Source: JANNNF01 sp963772935 (GTDB taxonomy: Bacteria > Pseudomonadota > Alphaproteobacteria > Rhodobacterales > Rhodobacteraceae). From it: DNA of 64,000 nt. The notes beneath the pieces are model-generated. The model was not told the DNA's origin. It ran no database searches and saw only the letters and a program-made list of their open reading frames with translations. Positions 1 through 11,600 of this stretch are shown here, one piece after another (positions within the stretch are counted from its first letter, which is position 1; the number at the start of each line of letters is the position of its first letter). The stretch is from the NCBI GenBank assembly GCA_963772935.1, contig CAVYZK010000009.1, forward strand, positions 186,001 through 250,000, written 5' to 3'. A program made the translations under genes and the position numbers.

Positions 1-24
1 ACGATGGCGTTCTGATCCGTTCGG

Positions 25-111
25 GGGATGGGCAGAATCGCCCATCACAGATGGGCGACAAGCGCCCATCCTACGCCAATGCAACCCGTAGGATGGGCAA
101 TCTGCCCATCC
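25..111. repeat. REP-like palindromic cluster (GATGGGC/GCCCATC)
   Basis: Three adjacent inverted repeats are built from GATGGGC and GCCCATC arms: 27-33 with 40-46, 51-57 with 64-70, and a longer one at 88-111 that begins GTAGGATGGGC. The same sequence recurs after mgtC (34196-34219) and after the enoyl-CoA hydratase gene (50831-50878), so this is a dispersed family and not a local duplication. It lies just upstream of the livH start. It could act as a terminator for a gene left of the window or as an mRNA-stabilising hairpin. Confidence 0.75.
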
Positions 112-141
112 TCCCCACCCCCTAACCCTTGGTGCCGCCCC

Positions 142-1022
142 TTGTCCTTCGGACCCTTCCTTCTGCTGGCGCTGCTTGAAGGCACCGTCACCGCCGCCGT
201 GCTGGCCCTGACCGCCGTGGGGTTGAGCCTTGTGTTCGGCGTGATGCGCGTCGTCAACGTGGCGCATGGCGAGTTCTTCATGCTGGGCGCGGTCGTCGCG
301 TGGTTCGTGACGGCCATGATCCCCGGCCCTGCGGCGCTGGTCTGGCTGCTGGCCCTGGTCGTGGCCCCGCTGGTCGTGGGGGCGGTCGCCGTGGCCGCCG
401 ACACGCTGATCCTGAAGCGTCTGAACCACGCGCCCGAGGCCACAATCGTCGCCACCATCGGGCTTTTGTACATCCTGCAACAGGCCGCACTCACCTTCTT
501 TGGCCCCGATGCGCGGCCCGTTACTGCGCCGTTCACATGGCGTATCCAACTGCCGTGGTTCGGTTATTCCGGCTACAAGCTGTTCGTCGTGCTGGCGGCG
601 GGGCTGATCCTGTGGGGCGTGTGGTTCCTGATGACGCGCAGCACGGCCGGGCTGATCATGCGCGCGACGCAAGTGGACCGGGAAACGGCCCAAGCCTTTG
701 GCATCAACGTGAACCGCGTCTATACCGGCACCTTCGCGCTTGGGGCGGGGCTGGCGGCGGTGGCCGCCGTGCTGGTGGTGCCGGTGCAGCAGGCGCATTA
801 CCTGATGGGGGGCGATCCGTTGCTGCTGTCGTTCATCGTGGTGATCATCGGGGGGCTTGGCAGTCTTGCGCGGCACCTTGGTGGCGGCTTTGGTGATCGG
901 GTTGGGGGATGGGATGATCTCCATGTTCTTCTCACCCACCCTTGCCAAGATCATCGCGACGCTTGCTGGTGGCCCTGGTGCTGGTGTTCCGCCCGCAAGG
1001 TCTGTTCGGGGCGAAGGCATGA
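142..1022 (+). CDS. livH: Branched-chain amino acid-type ABC transporter permease (LivH family), two frameshifts
   Basis: Inner-membrane permease of a HAAT-family ABC importer. The reading begins at a TTG (142), which gives an N-terminal hydrophobic helix and then the family's 'GLSLVFGVMRVVNVAHGEF' signature. The coding frame moves by +1 near 865-868 (after 'GGLGSL') and again near 962-965 (after 'IIATL'). With two bases removed the protein is 292 residues, normal for LivH, and ends 'FRPQGLFGAKA'. Its stop overlaps the livM start (ATGA). There is no clear ribosome site before the TTG, so the start is uncertain. The frameshifts look like sequence errors because both flanks are well conserved. 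The substrate here is more likely a hydantoin-like compound than leucine, judging from hyuAB downstream (inference). Confidence 0.85.
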
Positions 1023-1952
1023 AGGTCTGGACCCTGCAAATCTGGCGTTCACCTCGGCCTGCTGGCCGTTCTGGCAGCGGCGTTCTTTATCCTGCCGTCC
1101 TATCACGCGACCAACATGGCGCGGATCATGGTGCTGGCGGTGTTCGCCATCGGCTACAACATCGCCTTCGGCTACACCGGACTTTTGAGCCTTGGCCACG
1201 CGCTGTTCTTTGCCGCTGGCATGTATGGCGCGGGTCTGTCGGGCCTGCCTGCCTTGCCTGCGCTGATTGCGGGCACTTTGGCGGGGGGCGCTGTGGCGGT
1301 GGCCGTGGGGTTGCTCGCGCTGCGCACGGCGGGGGTCAGCTACATGATCGTGACGCTGATGTTTGCCCAAGCGGGCTATCTGACGCTGCTGTATTTCGGG
1401 GCGGTGACGGGCGGGGATGAGGGGTTTGTGGTGCCATCAGAGGCCCGTATGATCCTCGGGTTCGACCTGTCCACCGATGCCCCGCGCTATGCGGCGGCGC
1501 TGATCCTGTTCGGGCTGTCGCTGCTGGCGTGCCTTGTTCTGGTGCGGTCGCGCTTTGGCCGGGTGCTGGTGGCGATGCGCGAAAATGCCGAACGCAGCCG
1601 GATGCTGGGCTACAATCCCTATACCGTGCAACTGACCGCGATGGCGATTTCGGGACTGTATGCCGGGCTGGCGGGGGCGGCCTATGCCGTGCTGTTCGGC
1701 TATGTGGGGGCCAGTTTTGCCACCATCCAGTATTCGATCCTGCCGATGCTGTATGTGCTGCTTGGCGGGGCGGGCACAGTGCTGGGGCCGTTCCTTGGCG
1801 CACTGGTGATGTTCTACCTGACCGAAGCCGCATCATCGCTGACCACCGCCCATCTGTTCGTGGTGGGGGTGGCTTTGGTGGTGCTGGTGCTGTTTGCGCC
1901 CAAGGGGATTCTGGGTTGGCTGCGGGAAAAGGGGGCGACATGGCTGCCCTGA
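1019..1952 (+). CDS. livM: Branched-chain amino acid-type ABC transporter permease (LivM family), one frameshift
   Basis: Second inner-membrane permease of the importer. The ATG at 1019 overlaps the livH stop as ATGA and starts MKVWTLQI. A +1 shift near 1041-1044 then leads into 'GVHLGLLAVLAAAFFILPSYH' and the LivM core 'AIGYNIAFGYTGLLSLGHA', for 310 residues in total. Multiple hydrophobic segments and the conserved cytoplasmic loop 'VAMRENAERSRMLGYN' (EAA-like, near residue 200) identify the family. It ends four codons into livG, so translation is probably coupled. Without the frameshift correction the protein would lack its first transmembrane helix. Confidence 0.88.
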
Positions 1953-2636
1953 TGCAAGCGGTTGCCCTGACCCGCCATTTCGGCGGCCTGCGCGCCGTGG
2001 ACGGCGTGGATTTTACGCTGCTGCCCGGTGAGGTTCACGCCCTGATCGGCCCCAATGGCGCGGGCAAGACCACCTTTGTCAGCCTGCTGTCGGGGCGTAT
2101 CCCGGCGCAATCGGGGCAGGTCTTGCTGGGTGGCCAGGACATCACCGCCTTGCCCGCCCATGCGCGTGTCAGGCTGGGGGTCGCCTATACCTTTCAGATC
2201 ACCTCAATCTACCAAGGCCTTAGCGTGTTCGACAACGTGGCCTTGGCCGTGCAGGGCCGCGCCAATATCGCAGCAGAAGTTGCGGGGGCCTTGGGGCGCG
2301 TCGGGCTGACGGGCTTTGACAACCAGCCCGCAGGAACGCTGTCTTATGGCCATCAGCGCCTGCTGGAACTGGCCATGGGTCTGGCCCTGAAACCTCGCGT
2401 GCTGATCCTCGATGAACCCACCCAAGGACTGGCGGCGGGAGAGATCGACGGCTTCAAGGCGCTCGTGCGGTCCTTGGTGCCGGATATGGCTGTGCTGCTG
2501 ATCGAGCATAATATGGAGGTGGTGATGGACCTCGCCCACCGCATCACGGTGCTGAATTTTGGCCGGGTGCTGGCTGTTGGTACGCCCGCCGAAATCCGCG
2601 CCAACCGGGCGGTGCAGGATGCGTATCTCGGGGGCG

Positions 2637-2653
<17 letters not shown>
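1940..2653 (+). CDS. livG: ABC transporter ATP-binding protein (LivG family)
   Basis: ATPase subunit of the importer, 237 residues. Walker A GPNGAGKT is at 37-44, the signature motif in its Liv-type form LSYGH at 134-138, and Walker B LILDEPT ends near 161. The start at 1940 has a purine-rich AAGGGGG five bases upstream. An ATG at 1952 that overlaps the livM stop (TGATG) is the alternative. The gene overlaps livF by 17 bases, so all four transporter genes form one translationally coupled unit. The periplasmic binding protein is not in the window and probably lies upstream. Confidence 0.93.
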
Positions 2654-3332
<679 letters not shown>

Positions 3333-5352
3333 ATGGCGGGTCTGGTGGCGGGCGTGGATGTGGGCGGCACCTTCACCGATCTGGTGATTTTTGACCCGGC
3401 GACGGGTGCGGTCAAACTGGCCAAAGTGCCGACAACCCTGCCCAATCAGGCGGGCGGCGTGCTGGCGGCGTTTGATGCGGCGGGGGTGGGGTTGGCCGAT
3501 CTGGACCTGATCGTGCATGGCACCACGACCACGACCAACGCCGTGCTGGAACGCAATCTGTGCCGTACGGGCCTGATCACCACCGAAGGCTTCCGCGATG
3601 TGCTGGAACTCGGGCGGCGCACCCGGCCCCATGCCTACGGGATGCACGGGCAGTTCGTGCCGGTGATCCCCCGCGATCTGCGGCTGGAGGTGGCGGAGCG
3701 GATGGATGCCAAGGGGCGTGTGGTGACGCCGCTGGATGAAGAAGCCTTGGCTGCTGGCGGTGCGGTCGCTGCTGGACAGGGGCTGCGAAAGTCTGGTGAT
3801 CCATTTCCTGCACGCCTACGCCAACCCCGCGCATGAACGCCGCGCGGCAGAGGTGGCGGCAGAGGTCTGGCCGAACGCCTATATCACCATGGGCCACGCC
3901 CTGCTGTCGGAAAGCCGGGAATATGAGCGGGGGGTGACGGCGGCGGTCAATGCCAGCGTTCAGCCCCTGCTGGAACGCTATGTCGCGCGGCTGGCGGATC
4001 AGTTGGCCGACCGAGGCTATACCCGCGATCTGCTGGTGATGAACGGCAATGGCGGCATGGTCTCTGCCCGCGCGGTCAGCCGTGAGGCGGTGAAAACCGT
4101 GATGTCGGGGCCCGCGTCCGGCGTGATGGCGGCGGTGGCGACGGGGCGCAGGGCGGGGATGCCGAACCTTTTGACCTATGACATGGGGGGGACGTCCACC
4201 GATGTGGCGATGATCCGGGGCGGGGTGGCTCCGGTTTCCAATGAGATCGAGGTGGAATATGCCATGCCGATCCATGTGCCGATGGTCGATGTGCGCACCG
4301 TGGGGGCAGGCGGAGGGTCCATCGCGCGGGTCGATGCCGGGGGGATTTTGCGGGTCGGGCCGGAAAGCGCGGGGTCGGTGCCGGGGCCGATCTGTTACGG
4401 GCGCGGCGGCACGCGGGTCACGATTTCGGACGCGAACCTGATCCTCGGGCGGCTGCCCGCGCACCGGTTTGGGCAGGCGGCCGAGGCCGCGCGCGCGGCG
4501 ATGGCCGAGCAGATCGGCAGGCCGTTGGGGTTGTCGGTGGAGGCTGCCGCCGAGGCCGTGATCCGCATTGCCAACACCCATATGGCGGGGGCGGTGCGGA
4601 TGGTTTCGATTTCCATGGGCGCTGATCCCCGCGATTTCGCGCTGTTCGCCTTTGGCGGGGCAGGGCCGTTGCACGCGGTGGCCTTGGCGCGGGAACTCGC
4701 GGTGCCCCGCGTGCTGGTGCCCGCACGCCCCGGTATCACCAACGCGCTTGGCTGCGTGGTGGCGGACCTGCGGCATGACTTCGTGCGCACCCTGAACCGC
4801 CCCTTGGACGCGGTAGATATGGCCGATGTGCATGGGGTGCTTGCGGAACAGGAGGCACTGGGGCGCAGGCTGATTGCGGCGGAACGGATTGCGCTGACGG
4901 ATGTGCGGGTCGAGGTGTCGGCGGATATGCAGTTCGTCGGGCAGACACATCTGCTGCGGGTGGCCTTGCCATCGGTGGAGCCGTCGCGGGAGGAGATGCA
5001 GGCGCTGTTCGAAGCCGCCTATCACGCCCGGTTCAGGGTGGATTTGCCGACGATCCGGGCCAATCTGGTGAACCTGAATGTGTCAGTGGTGGGGGTGCGG
5101 CCCGAGGTCGATCTGTCCCGGCTCATTGATCCTGCCGGGCGGCAAACCGTTGTTGCGCCAAAGGAAACGCGGCGGGTCTGGCTCGGTGGATGGGTTGAGG
5201 TGCCGGTGTATTGGCGCGATCACCTGCCGCTGGAGGCTGTGCTGCAGGGGCCTGCGATCATTGAACAGATGGACACGACGACGCTGGTGGAGCCGGGGTG
5301 CAGGGTCACGCAGGATGCTGATGGGAACCTGATCATCGAGGTGGGGGTATGA
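3333..5352 (+). CDS. hyuA: Hydantoinase/oxoprolinase family protein, HyuA-type subunit, one frameshift
   Basis: Large ATP-dependent amidohydrolase subunit of the N-methylhydantoinase A / 5-oxoprolinase family. The actin-like N-terminal phosphate-binding motif GVDVGGTFTD is at about residues 7-16, and the second sugar-kinase-like motif MGGTSTD is near residue 285, followed by the C-terminal HyuA domain. A +1 shift in GCCTTGG (3746-3750) splits the frame between 'PLDEEAL' and 'VRSLLDRGCESLVIHF'. Corrected, the protein has 672 residues, the usual size. It pairs with hyuB downstream. The family includes hydantoinases, 5-oxoprolinases and acetone carboxylases, so the substrate cannot be fixed from sequence. 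Confidence 0.88.
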
Positions 5353-5374
5353 TGACGCCACGTTGCGCCCCTTG

Positions 5375-5512
5375 CCCCCCACCCCCGGCCCCTCCCCACG
5401 AGGGGGAGGGGAGGTGCTTGGGGCGGGTGTTGGGGGGAGTGGCTGTGTATGCCACCAAGGCAGACCGGAGTGCCTCCCTCCCCCCTCTGTGGGGGAGGGC
5501 TGGGGTGGGGGG
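5375..5512. repeat. MITE-like inverted repeat between hyuA and hyuB
   Basis: About 40-base imperfect terminal inverted repeats (left arm from CCCCCCACCCCC, right arm ending GGGGTGGGGGG) flank a core of roughly 60 bases. Each arm itself folds (CCCTCCCC / GGGGAGGG). It fills nearly all of the 190-base gap between two genes that are normally adjacent or overlapping, and contains no open frame. It looks like a small non-autonomous or REP-type element inserted in the operon. Whether it terminates or attenuates hyuB expression is unknown. Confidence 0.7.
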
Positions 5513-5541
5513 CTTGACCGTGCAGCCAGAAGGATATGACC

Positions 5542-7213
5542 ATGCTTGATCCCGTCACCCTCGCCGTCATTCAAGCGGGCCTGCAACAGGTCTGCGATGA
5601 GATGGACCTGACCTTCAGCCGCGCTGCCTTCAGCCCGGTGATTGCCGAGGCCAATGACAGGTCCGACGGCATCTATTCGGCGACGGATGGCAGCCTGATC
5701 GCGCAAGGGTCGATGGGTCTGCCGGTGTTTGTGGGGGTGATGCAGTTTTCCACCCGAACCATCATCGAACGCATCGCGAGTGGTGTGACGGCAGCGCCCG
5801 AGCCGGGGGATATCTATATCGTCAACGACCCCTATCTTGGTGGCACCCATCTGATGGACGTGCGCTTTGCGATGCCGTTCTGGCGCGATGGCGCGATCTT
5901 TTGCTGGCTTTCGAACACAGGGCATTGGCCAGATACGGGCGGGGCGGTGCCGGGGGGGTTTTCGGCCAGTGCGATCAGTGCGGAACAGGAAGGGTTGCGG
6001 TTGCCGCCCGTCAAGCTGTTCAAGAAGGGGGTGATGGACGCAGAGTTGTGGCAGGTGATCTGTTCCAACATCCGTGTCAGCGAACAGCGGATCGGCGATG
6101 TGCAGGCCCAAGCCGGGGCGTTGTTGGTGGGGGCCGACAGGTTGGCCGCGCTGATGGACCGTTACGGGGATGCCTTGGTCAGCGAAGCGATTGCGGAAAT
6201 GCGCGGCCTTGCGGCGCGGCAGATGCGGGCGATGATCGGGCTGATCCCGGATGGAGTCTATAAAGCCACGGCGATGATCGACTCGGACGGGGTGGTGAAC
6301 GCGCCGCTGACGATTGCGCTGAAAGTGACGAAAGGCGAGGGCCTGACGTTTGATTTCGCAGGCTCCAGCCCGCCCTGCATGGGGCCGATGAATTCGGTGC
6401 GGGCGACCACGCTGTCGTCGGTTTACCTTGCGATGCGTCATATCTTTCCCGATGTGCCGATGTCAGCGGGGGCGTTTGATCCGCTGCTGGTGACGGGCAT
6501 CGCGGGGACGTTCCTTGATGCGGCTTACCCGCGCCCGGTGTCGGGCTGCGCGGCAGAGGTCAGCCAGCGGATCGCCGAGGCGGTGTTTGCGGCCATGGTG
6601 CAGGCCCTTCCTGACAGGGTGACGGCCTCGCCTGCGGGCACGTCGGGCAACTTTGGTCTGGGCGGCTATGACCCCGAACGCGACCGCGATTATGTGATGT
6701 ATCAGATTCAGCGGTGGAGGCTATGGCGGCAATGCGGGGCATGACGGGCTGTCGAATGGCTGTTCCACCATCGGTATTTCCAAGGCCCCACCGGTGGAGA
6801 TCATGGAGCAGAATTTCCCCATCCTCTACCGCCGCTATGCGCTGCATGAAGGATCGGGCGGGGCGGGGCAGCAGCGGGGCGGCTTTGGACTGGATTATGA
6901 GATTGAGCTGCTGCGGGGTACGGCGCGGGCGTCATTCGTGATGGACCATGGGCGGTTTGGCCCGCAAGGGGCGCAAGGCGGGGGCGATGGCGCGGTCAAC
7001 CGGGTGGAAATCACGCGGGGCGGCGTGGTGGAAGTGCCGCCGCATCTGTCCAAGGCGCAGGATATATCGTTACAACCGGGCGATAGAGTGCGGGTGCGCA
7101 CACCGGGCGGGGGCGGGTATGGCGAGGCTGCCTTGCGCGACCCCCGACTGGTGGCCGAAGATGTACGGTTGGGCCGCTACAGCGCTGATGACGCGCGGCG
7201 GTTGTGGGGATAA
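5542..7213 (+). CDS. hyuB: Hydantoinase B/oxoprolinase family protein, one frameshift
   Basis: Partner subunit of HyuA in ATP-dependent hydrolysis of a hydantoin or 5-oxoproline-like lactam. The start at 5542 (MLDPVTLAVIQ) has AGAAGGAT at the right distance. The in-frame ATG at 5536 sits too close to it. Family motifs include 'SRAAFSPVIAEANDRSDGIY' near residue 27 and 'YIVNDPYLGGTHLMD' near 92. A +1 shift at about 6707-6711 separates 'RDYVMYQI' from the glycine-rich 'SGGGYGGNAGHDG' segment. Corrected length is 556 residues. The C-terminal region 'GDRVRVRTPGGGGYG' is typical of the family. Confidence 0.9.
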
Positions 7214-7222
7214 GGGAACGGC

Positions 7223-8188
7223 ATGACGCTGCTGGCATATCACGAACAAGGCGGTGCGTTGCGCCTGCTGCCCGAGGGCGCTGACCTCGGCCGGGCGGTC
7301 TGGATCGACCTGCTGCGCCCGACCGAAGCTGAGGCCGCTGCCGTGCGCGCGCTTGGGGCCGACGTGCCGACGCTGGAGGACATGCAGGAGATCGAGATAT
7401 CCAGCCGCCTCTACCGCGAGGGAAACACCGATTACATCACCGTGGTTCTGACGGGCATCGCGCCGGACGGGCGGGAACTATCGTCGCCTGTGACGTTCAT
7501 CCTGCAACAGCATCTGCTGGTGACGGTGCGCCATTATGAAAGCCGCCCGTTTGAAACCTACCCCACCCGCGCAGGCAAGGTCGGGGCGGGATGTGGCAAT
7601 GCGAACCGCATTTTTCTGTCGCTGGTCGATGAGATCATTGGCCGGGTCGCCGACCATCTGGAGGGCGTGGGCCGCACACTGGATGAGGTGGCACGTCTGG
7701 TTTATGAGCCGACACGGGCAAATCGGCGTGAGCAGCCGCTGGAACAGGTGCTGCGGAAAGTCGGCCGCGCGGGGGAGTTTCTGGGCATCATCCGGCTCGC
7801 CTTGCTGACCCTGAGCCGGGGGATGGGGTTTTACACCCACACGATGAAAGAACGCGTCGGGGATGAAGGCCTGTCCCACATCGTCAAGAACCTGTCGCGC
7901 GATCTGCGGGAGCTTGAGGTGCACACCGATTTTCTGGCAGGCCGGGTGGCGCTTGGGTCGGACGCCACGCTTGGCATGATCAATCTGGAACAGAACCAGA
8001 CCGTGCGGATCGTCTCGGTGGTGGCGGTGCTGTTCGTGCCGCCGACCCTGATCGCCAGCATTTACGGCATGAACTTTCGGGTGATGCCAGAGCTGGACTG
8101 GGCTTGGGGATATCCGGCGGCCATGGGGCTGATGGTGGCGTCGGCGGTGATCGCCTGGGCCTATTTCCGCTGGAAGGGCTGGTTGTAG
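7223..8188 (+). CDS. corA: CorA-family divalent cation transporter
   Basis: Inner-membrane metal transporter of the CorA (2-TM-GxN) superfamily, 321 residues. A long cytoplasmic domain precedes two C-terminal transmembrane helices, and the signature YGMNF is at about residues 280-284 after the first helix. The start at 7223 follows AAGGGA by seven bases and lies ten bases after hyuB, so it is probably the last gene of the operon. Mg, Co or Zn could be the ion. A ZntB-type efflux role cannot be excluded. Its presence in a hydantoinase operon may reflect the metal need of the hydrolases (inference). Confidence 0.88.
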   Translation: MTLLAYHEQGGALRLLPEGADLGRAVWIDLLRPTEAEAAAVRALGADVPTLEDMQEIEISSRLYREGNTDYITVVLTGIAPDGRELSSPVTFILQQHLLVTVRHYESRPFETYPTRAGKVGAGCGNANRIFLSLVDEIIGRVADHLEGVGRTLDEVARLVYEPTRANRREQPLEQVLRKVGRAGEFLGIIRLALLTLSRGMGFYTHTMKERVGDEGLSHIVKNLSRDLRELEVHTDFLAGRVALGSDATLGMINLEQNQTVRIVSVVAVLFVPPTLIASIYGMNFRVMPELDWAWGYPAAMGLMVASAVIAWAYFRWKGWL

Positions 8189-8197
8189 CCGTACAAA

Positions 8198-8279
8198 GAG
8201 GGGGGTTTCACACCCCCCAAGACGCATTTGCGAAGGCAAATGCGTCTGACCCCCGTGGGATATTTTCGCAAAGAGGATG
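8198..8279 (+). repeat. Modular intergenic hairpin repeat with GTGGGATATTTT box (copy A)
   Basis: Three parts in order: a G6/C6 hairpin with TTTCACA loop (8200-8217), a perfect 12-base inverted repeat AGACGCATTTGC / GCAAATGCGTCT (8220-8231 with 8236-8247), and the box CCCCCGTGGGATATTTTCGC followed by AAAGAGGATG. It begins ten bases after corA on the same strand, so it is placed as a transcription terminator. Related copies are at 31027, 31216, 41396 and 55646. Confidence 0.75.
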
Positions 8280-8570
8280 CCAGATTTGAGAATAGGATCG
8301 CTGTTCATGGGACCGGCCCGGTTCTCCGGTGAGCGTTATTGACATGCAGGACGACAGAGCGGGGACTGACCGCAGGGTGGGCAAGCAACGTCCGTTCTGC
8401 GCGGTCTATGCGTCAACCCCTCCCCGCAGTTTTTCCGCTGGTAACGTAGCAGATGCCCGCCCGAGCATACTTGCGAGGGCCGGGAGCGCGGGCATTGCCC
8501 GGCGCGCTTCGCGCTTCATTCCGGGCAGAAAACGGTTGGGACAGTAAAGTGTCATCCGGCTGTAAGCAAA
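8280..8570. other. Intergenic stretch with no supported gene
   Basis: About 290 bases between the corA-distal repeat and the RND-pump terminator. Open frames here are short, have no ribosome site and no recognisable motif. A local GC-rich inverted segment (CGCGCTTCGCGC near 8510) is the only structure seen. Confidence 0.5.
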
Positions 8571-8594
8571 TTGGCGGGGTTTTTGCCCCGCCAA
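8571..8594 (-). terminator. Intrinsic terminator after the RND pump gene
   Basis: Perfect nine-base inverted repeat TTGGCGGGG / CCCCGCCAA with a six-base T-rich loop, eleven bases beyond the stop codon of the minus-strand efflux gene. The T tract on the minus strand is short (TTT). Confidence 0.65.
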
Positions 8595-8604
8595 CTGCGT
8601 TTGG

Positions 8605-11600
8605 CTATTCCGCGACGTGCAGCGTCGTGGGGCCGCCGGGGCGGCGGGTGCTGAGTTTGTCTTCCACAGCGCCAAGGCGGGCTTGCAGCAGAGCGAGACT
8701 CTCGGTCCCTTTTGCGATGCGTTCGGCCAGAACCTCGGCTTCGGGGGCTTCGGGTTCTACCTCTTTCTTGCCGACCAGACGGCCAAAGATCTTGCCCATC
8801 AGCCAACTTAGGTCATCCATGATCAGGAAGAACGACGGCACGATCACCAGGCTGAGCACGGTCGACACAATGATGCCGCCGATCACGGCTGTGGCCATCG
8901 GCGCGCGGAACGATCCGCCTTCGCCCACCCCGAGTGCGGACGGCAGCATGCCTGCCGACATGGCAATCGACGTCATCACGATGGGACGCGCGCGTTTGTG
9001 CCCGGCCTCCATCACGGCGGCAAAGCGGGTCATGCCTTGGGCGCGCATTTCTATGGCGAAGTCGATCAGCAGGATGGCGTTTTTGGTCACGATCCCCATC
9101 AGCATCAGGATGCCGATCAGCACCGGCATCGACAGCGCCGAGTTGGTCAGAATCAGCGCCCCTGCGACGCCGCCAATTGCCAGAGGCAGCGAGAACAGGA
9201 TGGTGAAGGGCTGGATCACCGACCCGAACAGCAGGATCAGCACGGTCAGCACCAGCATCAGGCCCATGATCATCGCGTTGCCGAAGCTTGCCATCAGTTC
9301 ATTCTGCACCTCGGCGTCGCCGGATTCTTCAACCCGGACCGAAGCGGGCAGTTTGGTTTCGGCCACGATTTCCTTATAGCGCGCGGTCGCAGTGCCAAGG
9401 GCGACGCCAAGCGGCAGGTTGGCCCCGATGGTGGCGCGGCGTTCGCGGTTGTACCGCTCGACCAAGGCCGGGCCTTCGGCAATGGCGATATCGGCCACCG
9501 CAGACAGGGGCACCGACGCGCCGCTGGCCGTGGTGATCTTCAACGCGGCAATCCGGTTCAGGTCGGACCGGGTGCTGGCATTCAACTGCACCCGCACCGG
9601 AATCAGACGGTTGTCGATCGACAGTTTCGCAAGGGCGGCATCCACATCGCCGATGGTGGCGACCCGGACAACCGATGCGATAGCCTGCGTGGTGACGCCC
9701 AGACGGGCGGCTTCATCCGCGCGGGGGGTGATCTGGATTTCCGGCCGGGGCAGGGCCCCTTCGGAGGCGACGTTCGCCAGCAGTGGATCGGCGGCCAGCT
9801 TGGCCTCCAACGCGGCGACAGCGGTGTTCAGGTCAGCTTCATTATCAGACAGGATAGAGAAGCTGATATCCCGTTCGCCCCGGTCGTTCAGTTTGAAGGC
9901 GCGGATGTCGGGGATCACGGCCAGACGTTCAAAGATTTCCGACTCCACCTCGTTCTGCGGGCGGGCGCGGCCTTTGTTTTCAACCTCGGGCAACATCGGG
10001 CCAATCAGTGGCAGACGGCGCGACAGTTGCGAGATTTTCAGCAGCAAGGAATGGTCCAGCTTATACAGCAGCACCGTTACCGAGGCGCGGCGGATATCAC
10101 GGTCGCCGGTGGGCGACGAGCCGCCCAGAACAAACACGTTTTCAACGCCTTCAATGCCGGTGATCTTGTCCACCATCGCCTGGCTGGTGCGGTCAGTTTC
10201 CGCAAGCGTGGTGCCGGGGGGCAGTTCGACCGATATGGCGATGCGGCTGACATCTTCGGGCGGGATAAAGCTGCCGGGGACTTGCAGCATGAAATGCACC
10301 GAGACGAACAGGATGCCAATCGCACCGACCAGCGTGACATAGCGGGCCGGAAAGCGGAAGCTGCGCGGGCGGAACAGCCCGCCGATGAAGGGCAGACCTT
10401 TCAGAAAGTTCAGCAGCCACAGCGGGTTGGGCAGACGGATGCCCCCCGCCGCCGTACGACGCACCACCCACAGATAGCCGCGCATGATGGGGCCGTCTTC
10501 GGAATGCTTTTCCTCGGCGTCTTTCGCGCTCATCAGGTACGCCGCCATCATGGGCGTGATCAGACGGGCGACCAGCAATGAAAACAGTACGGCAATGGCG
10601 ACGGTCAGGCCGAATTGTCGGAAATACTGGCCCGGAATACCTGGCATGAAAGACACCGGCACGAACACCGCCACGATGGTAAAGGTGGTGGCAATCACGG
10701 CAAGGCCGATTTCATCGGCAGCCTCAATGGACGCGCGGTAGGGGGTTTTGCCCATGCGGATGTGGCGGGCGATGTTTTCAATCTCCACAATCGCATCGTC
10801 CACCAGAATCCCGGTGGCAAGGGTGATGGCGAGGAACGACACAAGGTTGAGCGAGAACCCCAGCATGTCCATGATCCAGAACGTGGGCACCGCAGACAGA
10901 GGCAAGGCGACGGCCGTAATCAGGGTTGCGCGCCAGTTCTTCAGGAAGGCAAACACCACCAGAATGGCAAGGATCGCGCCTTCGATCAGGGTGTGCAGAG
11001 CGGCTTCGTAGTTGCCATAGGTGTAGAACACGGTTTCATCGACAAGGCTGATGCCAACCTGCGGATATTTGCTGCGGATGGTCTCCAACTGGGTATTGAC
11101 CACTTCGGCCACAGACACCTCGGACGCCCCCTTGGCGCGGAAAACGGCAAAGGTCACCACCTGTTTGCCGTTCAGACGGCTGAAGGACCGCAGTTCTTCA
11201 AAGGTATCAATCACCTCGCCCAGATCCGACAGGCGGACCTTCTGGCCGGATGGCAGCGAAATGGTGGTGGCCGCCAGACGCGCCACGGTAGAGGCATCGC
11301 CAAGCGTGCGGATGGCCTGTTCGCCTGCGCCGATTTCGGACCGCCCGGCCCCCAGATCGGTGTTGGTGGCACGCAGTTGCGCGTTCACCGCACTGGCGGT
11401 GACGCCGTAGCTGCCCATCTTGACCGGATCAAGCTCGATGCGAATTTCACGGTTTGCGCCGCCGTAGCGGTCGATCCGGCCCACGCCGGGCTTGCCTTGC
11501 AGGGCGCGTTTGATCTTGTCATCGACGAACCAGGACAGTTCTTCGATGGTCATGTCCGGGGCCGAGGCCGCGAAGGTCATGATCGCCTGACCTTCCACGT

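Noticed and set aside
865..965. Programmed +1 frameshifting in livH
   Set aside because: Two shifts 97 bases apart in one permease, plus the same kind of shift in many unrelated genes and in homopolymers, make regulated recoding unlikely. Kept only as a testable alternative.
5375..5512. CRISPR array or satellite in the hyuA-hyuB gap
   Set aside because: There is a single inverted pair, not regularly spaced direct repeats. No cas gene is present.
8329..8547. A 72-codon plus-strand ORF between corA and the pump gene
   Set aside because: No ribosome site, no motif, and Arg/Pro/Ala composition typical of chance frames here.
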